NCBI GenBank assembly: GCA_016866895.1
Contig: VGKX01000040.1
Coordinates: 1 to 8,508, forward strand
Length of the DNA stretch: 8,508 bases
Direction of reading: 5' to 3'
Source: Candidatus Parvarchaeota archaeon
GTDB taxonomy: Archaea > Micrarchaeota > Micrarchaeia > Anstonellales > VGKX01
The position numbers were made by a program, and so were the translations under genes. How positions within the stretch are numbered: position 1 is the first letter of the stretch; each line of letters begins with the position of its first letter. Positions 1 through 5,941 of the stretch are shown here, piece after piece. A model generated the notes under the pieces. That model had not been told where the DNA came from. It searched no databases and was given only the letters and a program-made list of their open reading frames with translations.

Positions 1-967
1 GCCCGCTGATTTTTGAAAGCTGCCCTCTTGCCGCTGCCTGGAATTTTTCCAAGGCAGCCTCCTGCATTGCCCTCAACGTGTGCTGCCTGGCATCAAAGCC
101 TTGGGCTGGCTGCAAGGCGTGCCTTGAATTTCTGACAACCGGGATGCTGCCGCACAGCCTAAAGTAATAATAGCTTTCAACAACAGCCGCCTTTACATAT
201 AATATATAGTCATCAACAAGCTTCCGGTGGCTTGCTGGAAGGGAGCGATGGATTGCAATTGGGATTTCATCCGGTGCCGTGCCTTCACCCATGAAGCGAA
301 GGCTTCTGAAAAGGTATCTTGAGGAAAACTCAAAAAAGTGGTCGTCAAACATGTAACTTGTTGGCGCAAAGCAGTTTTGGGCCAGCAGGTTTTCTGAAAT
401 GCCAAGAAGCCCGCCTGTTGCACTTGCAAGCGACCGGCTTTGGGCGCCTGCGCTGACAACGCCCCTTAAGCCATTGTCAACAAGCGCCTCAAATTCCTGG
501 CTTGCGCTTAGCTCAGAAAGTATTTCAAAAAACCTGACTGCAGCATATATCTTATTTCCAATGCTGCCCGAATACCTTCCCTGCACAAGGTCGTACTTTG
601 CAAATGAGGCGGCAAAGGCGCGGCTTGTTGCCCCATCAGGCAGGACATCATCATCAAGAAGCACAAGGGGCATGTGTGAGTCAAGCGCTGCGCTTGCAAG
701 CTGGAGCAAATTGCGCTTTGCGCCTATAGTGATTTCTTGCCCGCAGCCCAAGGCGCCAGGGGCGCCAAGGGAGTTTCTGGCTTCTTGCGGAGAAAAAACA
801 AGGGCATCAGCGCCTGCCTGCTTGGCCAAATCGGCTGTTTTGGCCATGTCCTGCTGCTTGCAGCAGATGATGAACTTGCTTTCTGCAAACGATTTGGCTA
901 CTGCGCCAATGGTCTTTTCCAGGCTTTCAGGGCGCCAGCCAAGAATCCCAACATGGATTTTTGCCAT
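1..967 (-). CDS. GT2-like (GT-A fold) glycosyltransferase, C-terminus beyond window
   Basis: An uninterrupted frame of 322 codons runs from ATG at 967 off the left edge. The N-terminus (IHVGILGWRPESLEKTI, about residues 4-20) resembles the first Rossmann strand and helix of GT-A enzymes. Next come a GAKRN segment (82-86) and PLVLLDDDVLPDG (100-112), whose DDD at 105-107 fits the metal/nucleotide-sugar DxD site of family 2. FDDHFFEF (207-214) sits where GT2 enzymes carry the acidic catalytic-base motif (usually ED). It probably transfers a sugar from a nucleotide donor onto a lipid, glycan or protein; the substrate cannot be told. There is no signal peptide or clear membrane helix in the visible part, so the domain should be cytosolic. 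ATG 967 is the first good start; no SD is seen. It lies 180 bases downstream of the AAA+ gene on the same strand. Family assignment rests on motifs only. Confidence 0.72.
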   Translation of the reverse strand, partial: MAKIHVGILGWRPESLEKTIGAVAKSFAESKFIICCKQQDMAKTADLAKQAGADALVFSPQEARNSLGAPGALGCGQEITIGAKRNLLQLASAALDSHMPLVLLDDDVLPDGATSRAFAASFAKYDLVQGRYSGSIGNKIYAAVRFFEILSELSASQEFEALVDNGLRGVVSAGAQSRSLASATGGLLGISENLLAQNCFAPTSYMFDDHFFEFSSRYLFRSLRFMGEGTAPDEIPIAIHRSLPASHRKLVDDYILYVKAAVVESYYYFRLCGSIPVVRNSRHALQPAQGFDARQHTLRAMQEAALEKFQAAARGQLSKISG

Positions 968-1147
968 AAAAACAACACATGAATTCAGCAATGAACCTTT
1001 ATTGATTTGAGCAGCCGCAAGATGCGGATAAACCCAAAGCCAAAGTCGGATAACATCCAAAATTGGAAACGCCAATGCAGTTTGGAACCCAAGGCTTCAA
1101 GCCAGTGGCATGAGTGCGCCTTGCGAAACAGAAAAACGTGCAAAGGA
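968..1147. other. Intergenic region between AAA+ gene and glycosyltransferase gene
   Basis: This 180-base gap separates two minus-strand genes. Only weak signals are visible: on the minus strand a T5 run (1132-1136) just past the AAA+ stop could be a poor terminator, and an AT-rich AATAAAGG-like stretch near 997-1005 could be a weak TATA box for the glycosyltransferase. Neither is convincing, so read-through from the AAA+ gene is possible. Frames crossing it on either strand look like chance. Confidence 0.35.
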
Positions 1148-3949
1148 TTACTTTCTCTCCCCGTATTCCTTAAGGAAGGCCAAAAACTCTTGAAGCATTG
1201 AGGGGGTGATTGAAGGCCTCCTGCCAAGGATTATGTTGAAAACATCTGAGTTTGAAAGGGTTGGCCTGTCATCAACTCCCTTTTTCTTGTTTTCAATGCT
1301 GGCGCTAACAAGCTTCATCTTGGCCTTCTGGCAAATTGAGGAAATATCGGCTCCTGAAAACCCTTCTGTCTCGGTTGCAAACTTTGCATAGTCAGTGGCT
1401 TGTATTCCTGTTCCCGCCAGGTTCAGCTCAAATATTTTTTTGCGCGCTGGCAGGTCAGGCGGGGGTATGTAGACTATCTTGTCAAACCTGCCAGGGCGAA
1501 GTATTGCCCCATCAAGCATTGCAGGCCTGTTGGTTGCGCCAATCAGCATGACGTTTTTTAGCTCCTTAATGCCGTCAAGCTCTGTTAAAAGCTGCCCCAC
1601 TATTCCCCCTGTTGAAAACTCCCTGCTTGGGGCAAGAGTCTCTATTTCATCAATGAAGATAATTGAGGGGGCCTGCTCGCGCGCCCTGTTGAATGTCTCC
1701 TTGATTACATTGATTGCATTGCCCCAGCCCTTTTTGGCAAGCTCTGCCCCTGAAATTGTAAGAAATGTTGCCTTAAGCTCGTTTGCAGCAGCCCTTATTA
1801 TCATGGTCTTGCCGCAGCCAGGCGGGCCGAACAAAAGCAAGCCCTTTGACGGTTTTATCTTGTACTGCTTCATCAGGTCCTCGTGCAGCAGTGGTATTTC
1901 AATTGCCTCCAAAAGCGCGGAGCGGACATTGTCAAGGCCGACAACATCGGCCCATTTTATTGAGTCCTCCTTTTTCTCCTCCTTTTTCTCAAGCTTCCCG
2001 CTGCGCCTCTCAAAGTCAAGCCTGAACTGGTCAAACTCTTCAAGGGAGTCGATTGAAACCGACGGCCTTACCGCCCCGACAATCCTCAGAAGGTGCAGCA
2101 TGGAGACAGGGACTATGGCCTTTGACTTTCCAGCCTCCTTTGCTGCAAGCCCTATTGCCTCGGTGCAGATGTTTTTTATGTCTGCGCCTGAAAACCTCTC
2201 GGTTTTGGCTGCAAGGGCGGCAAAATCAACGTCCGTGGCGCACGGAACTTTTTTCAGGTGCACCTTGAAGATTGCAGCCCTGGCCTCCTTGTCAGGAAGC
2301 GGCATGTAGATTATCTTGTCAAACCTGCCTGGGCGCAAAAGTGCGCCGTCCAGCTGGTTTGGTATGTTGGTTGCGCCAATGACAATGACATCCTTTTTGG
2401 ACTTGAAGCCGTCAAGCTCCTGCAAAAACACGGTGAGCACGCGCTGCGTCACCTCGTCGTTTTGCGCCGTGCCCCTCTTTTTGCCAATGGAGTCAATCTC
2501 GTCAAAAAACAGTATGCATGGGGCGTTTTTTCGCGCCTCGACAAACAGCTCCGAGATGTTTTTTTCCGACTCGCCATACCACTGGGAAAGCAGGTTGCTT
2601 GTCTTCACATAGTAAAAGCCGAAGTTGAGCTCCTTTGACAAAGCTCTCATCATCATCGTTTTACCGGTTCCCGGGGGCCCGAAAAACAAAAGCCCGTTAG
2701 GCGGCCTGAGGCCGTACTGGTAGGCAAGCTCTTTGTTCTCAAGAGGGGTCATTATGGCGTTTCGAAGCTCCTCCTTGACATCCTCATAGCCTCCAATGTC
2801 GTCAAGGGAGCTTGCCCCCTGCGACTCTGCCATGTCAGAAACCCCGAACTTGCCAAACTCCTTTGACTTTTCAGCCCTCCTGATTTTGCGCTCCTGCGAG
2901 ATGCTTAGGCCGAAGTGTTCAAGGCAGCCAAGCAGGGCAATTGAAATTGAAACGTATACAAGAACCGCATAGTCAAACTCTGTTCCAAAAACCAGGTATG
3001 ACAGGAAATTGTCCACAACCACAAGTGAGAGGAAAAAGGCTGCGGCAGTCTGCTTGTATTTGGATTTCCAAAGCAGTGAGGAACCTGGAAGATAGCCGAT
3101 TGCAAAAAGGATTGCAACCCAAAAGAGCAGGTGCACAAAAAGCGCGTCTTTCAATAGAAGCGTGAAAAAGTTCTCAATAATGGTGCCAATTGCAGGGCCC
3201 ACGAAATTTATGTTGTCAAATGAAAAGAGGGAGGCAATTGACTCAACGGCACTTGGCAAAAGCTCGGCAAGCCCGACTTGCTCCTTGTGGTTGTTTGCAA
3301 AAAAGTCCTGTGGGGCGTATTGGCCGACATTAAGCGGCAGGAAGGCCTGGTTTTGGACGCCCCAGATTGAGGAGAGCAGCAGGACAATGAGAACCGAGGG
3401 AATGGAGACTATTATGCTGTCCTTTGAGCCTACCCTAAGTGCGGAAATTGCCATCACAAGCATGGTAAATCCTGAAAGGTAGTTGAAGGGGAATGGCGCA
3501 AATGGCGCAAGGACAAGTATGCTAAGAATTGAAATCACGTTCCAGTGCGTGAAGACCTGGAACAGGCAGATGCCGATAATAAGAAAGTAAATCCAGCCAA
3601 AGACTGGGGACTGGTAGGAGATTGCAGGCAGGGCCAGGATGATGCTTGTTGCAGTGCCTATTGGCGGCAGCCGATAGGCAATTGCCCCGCAAAGAAGCGA
3701 GAGAATGACAACAATGGGGATTGGATAGAACTGGAAGCCTGAAAGCAAAAACAGGGCGCCAAGGAAAACAAGGACTGCTGCGCCTATGTTGTCGTCGCGC
3801 TGCAAATAGGCGACATTGGATTTTACCCTAAGGGAAAGCGAATTGAGCGACTGCTCCTTTTGGGAAGGCTGCTGCTTGAGGCCGCTAGGAGTAAAGCCCT
3901 TGCCCTGCGCCAAGGGACCCTGGCCTGGATAAGGCGGGTTTGTTGCCAT
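1148..3949 (-). CDS. Polytopic membrane protein with tandem Cdc48-like AAA+ ATPase domains
   Basis: 933 residues. Residues 1-50 are a Pro/Gly/Gln-rich polar tail. About 55-196 and 262-346 hold roughly nine or ten hydrophobic helices, separated by a polar loop (about 197-260). A linker (350-380) leads to AAA+ domain D1: Walker A GPPGTGKT 424-431, Walker B FFDEID 481-486, sensor-1 N528, arginine fingers R539/R542, GAD 588-590. A charged linker (650-663) leads to D2: Walker A GPPGCGKT 708-715, Walker B FIDEIE 765-770, N807, R818/R821, GAD 866-868. Both sites look catalytically complete. Aromatic pore-loop residues are W457/Y458 (D1) and W742 (D2), so it should thread protein substrates. There is no Cdc48 N-domain; the membrane region takes its place. 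There is no protease domain and no C-terminal HbYX tail. The likely role is ATP-driven extraction or remodelling of membrane proteins from the cytosolic face (inference). The frame stays open upstream to 4048, but the TATA box at 3975-3984 implies leaderless translation from ATG 3949. Confidence 0.93.
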   Translation of the reverse strand: MATNPPYPGQGPLAQGKGFTPSGLKQQPSQKEQSLNSLSLRVKSNVAYLQRDDNIGAAVLVFLGALFLLSGFQFYPIPIVVILSLLCGAIAYRLPPIGTATSIILALPAISYQSPVFGWIYFLIIGICLFQVFTHWNVISILSILVLAPFAPFPFNYLSGFTMLVMAISALRVGSKDSIIVSIPSVLIVLLLSSIWGVQNQAFLPLNVGQYAPQDFFANNHKEQVGLAELLPSAVESIASLFSFDNINFVGPAIGTIIENFFTLLLKDALFVHLLFWVAILFAIGYLPGSSLLWKSKYKQTAAAFFLSLVVVDNFLSYLVFGTEFDYAVLVYVSISIALLGCLEHFGLSISQERKIRRAEKSKEFGKFGVSDMAESQGASSLDDIGGYEDVKEELRNAIMTPLENKELAYQYGLRPPNGLLFFGPPGTGKTMMMRALSKELNFGFYYVKTSNLLSQWYGESEKNISELFVEARKNAPCILFFDEIDSIGKKRGTAQNDEVTQRVLTVFLQELDGFKSKKDVIVIGATNIPNQLDGALLRPGRFDKIIYMPLPDKEARAAIFKVHLKKVPCATDVDFAALAAKTERFSGADIKNICTEAIGLAAKEAGKSKAIVPVSMLHLLRIVGAVRPSVSIDSLEEFDQFRLDFERRSGKLEKKEEKKEDSIKWADVVGLDNVRSALLEAIEIPLLHEDLMKQYKIKPSKGLLLFGPPGCGKTMIIRAAANELKATFLTISGAELAKKGWGNAINVIKETFNRAREQAPSIIFIDEIETLAPSREFSTGGIVGQLLTELDGIKELKNVMLIGATNRPAMLDGAILRPGRFDKIVYIPPPDLPARKKIFELNLAGTGIQATDYAKFATETEGFSGADISSICQKAKMKLVSASIENKKKGVDDRPTLSNSDVFNIILGRRPSITPSMLQEFLAFLKEYGERK

Positions 3950-3974
3950 TGCAAACAGTTGGGGCACGATTATG

Positions 3975-3984
3975 TTTATATAAA
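3975..3984 (-). promoter_or_regulatory. Palindromic TATA box of the AAA+ gene
   Basis: TTTATATAAA is a perfect 10-base palindrome and a strong archaeal TATA box. Its centre lies about 30 bases upstream of ATG 3949. Archaeal initiation usually falls about 25-27 bases from the TATA centre, so the transcript should begin within a few bases of that ATG, giving a leaderless or almost leaderless mRNA. No SD is seen before the ATG, which agrees. Because the box is symmetrical, direction must come from flanking BRE contacts; plus-strand firing cannot be excluded. Confidence 0.75.
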
Positions 3985-3994
3985 TGATAGATAA

Positions 3995-4050
3995 GATGGC
4001 AAAATGGATGGCAAAAACGCCAAAACAGGCAAGGCAGGATGGATGCAAAA
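3995..4050. repeat. Three short direct repeats GATGG-CAAAA upstream of the AAA+ promoter
   Basis: GATGGCAAAA occurs exactly at 3995-4004 and 4007-4016 (12-base period). A copy missing one G, GATGCAAAA, lies at 4042-4050. The first copy begins 11 bases beyond the TATA box on the upstream side with respect to the AAA+ gene, the usual position of an archaeal activator or BRE-proximal site. A regulatory role is inferred; the copies are short enough that chance is possible. Confidence 0.4.
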
Positions 4051-4122
4051 ATTAGACAATTGATTTATACGGGCATGTTCAAATTTTATGAGTGTTGCTT
4101 TTGTTATTGCCCTGGTTGTTAA

Positions 4123-4323
4123 TTATTTTTCCGGCCTGCTTTTCAGCTTCAGCTTGATTGCCTCAAGAAAGCTTTCCGCGGATTTTATCGCATATTGCGC
4201 TTCGTACTTGGAAATGATGCCTGCCTTGCCATATGCTGCCCTAGGAACGAATATAAAACTTCCAGTCTCAATAAGTGTGCTTGCACTTCCTAGCGGAGCA
4301 AGAAAAACCTGTTTTACTAAATT
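4123..4323 (-). pseudogene. Coding-like frame with no start codon, possible gene remnant
   Basis: On the minus strand 66 sense codons are open between an upstream TAA (4324-4326) and a TAA at 4123-4125. The second half reads like a real soluble protein (YGKAGIISKYEAQYAIKSAE, then a Lys-rich helix ending KLKSRPEK) and uses codons like those of the neighbouring genes (AAG, GAG, AGC, AGG, GCA), with a purine-biased first position. The frame holds no ATG, GTG or TTG, so it cannot be translated conventionally. It may be the 3' remnant of a decayed gene, a frameshifted gene, or chance. I recognise no family. Confidence 0.3.
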
Positions 4324-4330
4324 TTACCAA

Positions 4331-4335
4331 AGGTG
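4331..4335 (+). promoter_or_regulatory. Possible ribosome binding site of ftsZ
   Basis: AGGTG precedes ATG 4339 by three bases. It matches part of the archaeal anti-SD target (GGTGAT type), though the spacing is short. It overlaps the alternative GTG start at 4333, which argues for reading that GTG as part of the SD and ATG 4339 as the start. Confidence 0.45.
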
Positions 4336-4338
4336 TTT

Positions 4339-5580
4339 ATGATAGCAAACGAATCGACGACAAATGTTATGGCAAGCCAGATAGCCCAAGCCGGTGGTGC
4401 AAGTGCGGCTTTAGGACAGCAGGCGCCAGCACAGGCAAGCGGGCAGGTTGTTGGTGTTTCACAAGTTGTAGGCGGGCAGGGGACAGGGGTTGCGCCTGTT
4501 GTCAACCAACTTGAGCAAAACAAGATACTGATATCCGATGAGGATGCAGAGCTTCTGAAATTCATTGAGCAGACAAAGCCAAAAATCTACGTTGTAGGCG
4601 CAGGCGGCAGCGGCTGCAACACGCAAAACCGGATGCGCGAGGTCGGCATTGACGGGGTAAAATTCATCGCCATGAACACGGACGTGCAGCATCTTGTAAA
4701 AATGAGGGCAGACAAAAAGATACTTCTTGGGAAGACTGTGACAAAGGGCATGGGCGCAGGCTCAAACCCAAAGATTGGGGAGAAGGCTGCAGAGGAGAGC
4801 AAGGAGGAAATCAAGGCAGCCCTGTCTGATGCGACCATGGTCTTCATTGCCTGCGGCATGGGCGGGGGCACTGGAACCGGAAGCGCGCACATAATTGCCG
4901 AGGCTGCAAAGCAGGCAGGCGCACTTACAATTGCAGTAGTTACTCTGCCATTCAAGTCTGAGGGCAGGACAAGGATGGAAAATGCGATAGAGGGCCTGAA
5001 CAAGCTAAGAAAGCACGCCGACACCGTGATAGTCATCCCAAACGACAAGTTGCTTTTGATTGCGCCTGACTTGCCGCTGAACACCGCATTCAAGGTTTGC
5101 GACGAGGTGCTGACAGGCTCGGTCAAGGGAATTGCAGAGCTTGTTACAAAAGCAGGGCTTGTGAACCTGGACTATGCTGACTTGAGGACAATACTTAGCA
5201 GCGCAGGATGTGCGGTTGTGGGAATAGGCGAATCCACGATAGAGGCAAAGCCCGACCAGCGCGCACTTGTTGCAATTGAGACTGCCCTTAACTCGCCGCT
5301 TCTGGACGTTGACACCACAAGTGCCGACAGGGCGCTTATAAACGTGGTTGGCGGAGATGACATGACACTCAAGGAGGCCGAGTTCATTGTCTCAGAAGTC
5401 TCAAAGAGGATAAGCCCCGCATCTCACATAATTTGGGGGGCGAGAATTGAGAAAAACATGCAAAAGTCATCCCTTAGGGTGCTTGTGGTCCTCGCAGGCG
5501 CAAAATTCCCGCAGTACAAAGTTGAGGAGCCTGGAAAGCCAGTCACTGTTGAGGATTTGGATTTGGACCTAATAAATTAG
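4339..5580 (+). CDS. ftsZ: Cell division GTPase FtsZ (FtsZ1 type)
   Basis: 413 residues. FtsZ polymerises with GTP into the cytokinetic ring at mid-cell. The core starts near residue 70 and has the T1 loop GAGGSGCN (87-94), the tubulin/FtsZ signature GGGTGTG (175-181), VTLPFKSEGRTR (201-212) and the T7 synergy loop NLDYAD with D278 and D281, so GTP binding and hydrolysis should be intact. The stretch EIKAAL..ATMVFIACGMGG resembles methanogen FtsZ1. The C-terminus (VEDLDLDLIN) is a short acidic/hydrophobic tail of the kind that docks a membrane tether. The oddity is residues 1-70: a Gln/Ala/Gly/Val-rich low-complexity tail, longer than usual. The alternative start is GTG 4333 (two more residues). 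A T6 tract follows the stop, so it is probably monocistronic, or ends an mRNA starting further upstream. Confidence 0.97.
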   Translation: MIANESTTNVMASQIAQAGGASAALGQQAPAQASGQVVGVSQVVGGQGTGVAPVVNQLEQNKILISDEDAELLKFIEQTKPKIYVVGAGGSGCNTQNRMREVGIDGVKFIAMNTDVQHLVKMRADKKILLGKTVTKGMGAGSNPKIGEKAAEESKEEIKAALSDATMVFIACGMGGGTGTGSAHIIAEAAKQAGALTIAVVTLPFKSEGRTRMENAIEGLNKLRKHADTVIVIPNDKLLLIAPDLPLNTAFKVCDEVLTGSVKGIAELVTKAGLVNLDYADLRTILSSAGCAVVGIGESTIEAKPDQRALVAIETALNSPLLDVDTTSADRALINVVGGDDMTLKEAEFIVSEVSKRISPASHIIWGARIEKNMQKSSLRVLVVLAGAKFPQYKVEEPGKPVTVEDLDLDLIN

Positions 5581-5610
5581 GGATACGTATTTGGCAGGCA
5601 GTGAATGATA

Positions 5611-5616
5611 TTTTTT
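5611..5616 (+). terminator. T-tract terminator after ftsZ
   Basis: A run of six T lies about 30 bases past the ftsZ stop and just before the secE promoter element. Archaeal RNA polymerase terminates at such non-template T tracts without needing a hairpin, and none is evident. Confidence 0.5.
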
Positions 5617-5621
5617 GAAAA

Positions 5622-5640
5622 TGATTTTAAATTGCAAAAG
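5622..5640 (+). promoter_or_regulatory. Promoter element of secE
   Basis: TGATTTTAAATTGCAAAAG contains a TATA-like TTTTAAAT (5625-5632). Initiation about 26 bases on, near 5655, would leave a leader of about 12 bases carrying the SD. The same ATTGCAAAAG occurs before spt5 at nearly the same distance from the start codon. Confidence 0.5.
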
Positions 5641-5656
5641 TTGAAAGGAAAAAACT

Positions 5657-5662
5657 GGTGAT
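5657..5662 (+). promoter_or_regulatory. Ribosome binding site deciding the secE start
   Basis: GGTGAT is a perfect match to the archaeal 16S 3'-end complement. It sits four bases before ATG 5667. The in-frame GTG at 5658 lies inside this SD, so ATG 5667 is the better start. Confidence 0.65.
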
Positions 5663-5666
5663 TTTG

Positions 5667-5840
5667 ATGCTGGGTTTTGCTTCTGACATGTTCCAAAAGG
5701 CGCAAAGGGTGCTCAATGTCTCCTACAGGCCGCGGCAGCAGGAGTGGGCAAGAATGGCAAAAATAACAGGCATCGGGATTGTGGCTGCAGGAATCTTCGG
5801 GGCTGTGCTGTCAAAGCTTTTGGAGCTGATATATCTATAG
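5667..5840 (+). CDS. secE: Preprotein translocase subunit SecE (Sec61 gamma)
   Basis: 57 residues, normal for archaeal SecE. It has an amphipathic, basic N-terminal helix (FQKAQRVLNVSYRPRQQEWA, residues 9-28) lying on the cytosolic membrane face, then one transmembrane helix (about 33-56, ITGIGIVAAGIFGAVLSKLL). The RVL...RP...EW...AKITGIG arrangement is the family pattern (usually R-P-x-x-x-E-Y/F). SecE clamps the two halves of SecY in the export channel. Its place just before spt5 is the conserved archaeal pairing and strengthens the call despite the small size. The start was chosen from the GGTGAT SD; GTG 5658 would add MIL. Confidence 0.88.
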   Translation: MLGFASDMFQKAQRVLNVSYRPRQQEWARMAKITGIGIVAAGIFGAVLSKLLELIYL

Positions 5841-5849
5841 ATAATCCGA

Positions 5850-5870
5850 TGTGCCCATGGGATGGGCCCA
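5850..5870 (+). other. Inverted repeat between secE and spt5
   Basis: GCCCAT (5853-5858) pairs with ATGGGC (5862-5867) around a GGG loop. After one mismatch the stem extends by two more pairs (5850-5851 with 5869-5870). It begins 10 bases after the secE stop and lacks a T tract, so a classic terminator is unlikely. It could stabilise the secE mRNA 3' end or bind a regulator; function unknown. Confidence 0.4.
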
Positions 5871-5896
5871 AAATCTATACAGACAATTGATACGTG

Positions 5897-5914
5897 CGAT
5901 TTTCATTGCAAAAG
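5897..5914 (+). promoter_or_regulatory. Promoter element of spt5
   Basis: GCGATTTTCATTGCAAAAG-type sequence, with ATTGCAAAAG at 5905-5914, ends 27 bases before ATG 5942; the exact same decamer ends 26 bases before the secE ATG. TTTTCATT takes the place of the TATA box and is a weak match. Initiation would fall near 5929, leaving a very short leader. Confidence 0.45.
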
Positions 5915-5927
5915 AAAAGTAATGAGC

Positions 5928-5933
5928 GAGGGG
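5928..5933 (+). promoter_or_regulatory. Ribosome binding site of spt5
   Basis: GAGGGG lies eight bases before ATG 5942, a normal SD distance. It selects this ATG over the in-frame ATG at 5894, which would place the promoter element and SD inside the coding sequence. Confidence 0.65.
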
Positions 5934-5941
5934 TTTTTGTT

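Larger units (their letters stand above)
3950..4338. other. Divergent intergenic region between AAA+ gene and ftsZ
   Basis: This 389-base region contains no recognised gene. It holds the minus-strand promoter of the AAA+ gene (3975-3984), three near-identical short direct repeats (3995-4050), a TTTATAC box on the plus strand near 4064-4070, a second plus-strand ATATAAAA box (4251-4258), an AT-rich stretch just before ftsZ (4311-4325), and a coding-like minus-strand frame without a start codon (4123-4323). Which plus-strand box drives ftsZ cannot be settled from sequence. Confidence 0.6.

Noticed and set aside
399..1010. Plus-strand 203-residue frame
   Set aside because: It lies antisense to the glycosyltransferase, which has GT-A motifs in a longer frame; Ser/Ala/Leu-rich composition is typical of a shadow.
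1479..2309. Plus-strand 276-residue frame
   Set aside because: Antisense to the AAA+ domain D2 and the D1-D2 linker; no motifs of its own.
4088..4342. Plus-strand 84-residue frame upstream of ftsZ, with ATG, nearby TTTATAC box and ATGA overlap with ftsZ
   Set aside because: Its hydrophobic, Ser/Leu-rich product looks like the antisense of the more coding-like minus frame, no SD is seen, and no family is recognised. Kept only as a finding, not as a gene.
4587..5126. Minus-strand 179-residue frame
   Set aside because: Shadow of the ftsZ GTPase core.
5894..5941. N-terminal extension of Spt5 to ATG 5894
   Set aside because: It would put the ATTGCAAAAG promoter element and the GAGGGG SD inside the coding region; family N-termini begin at the residues encoded from 5942.
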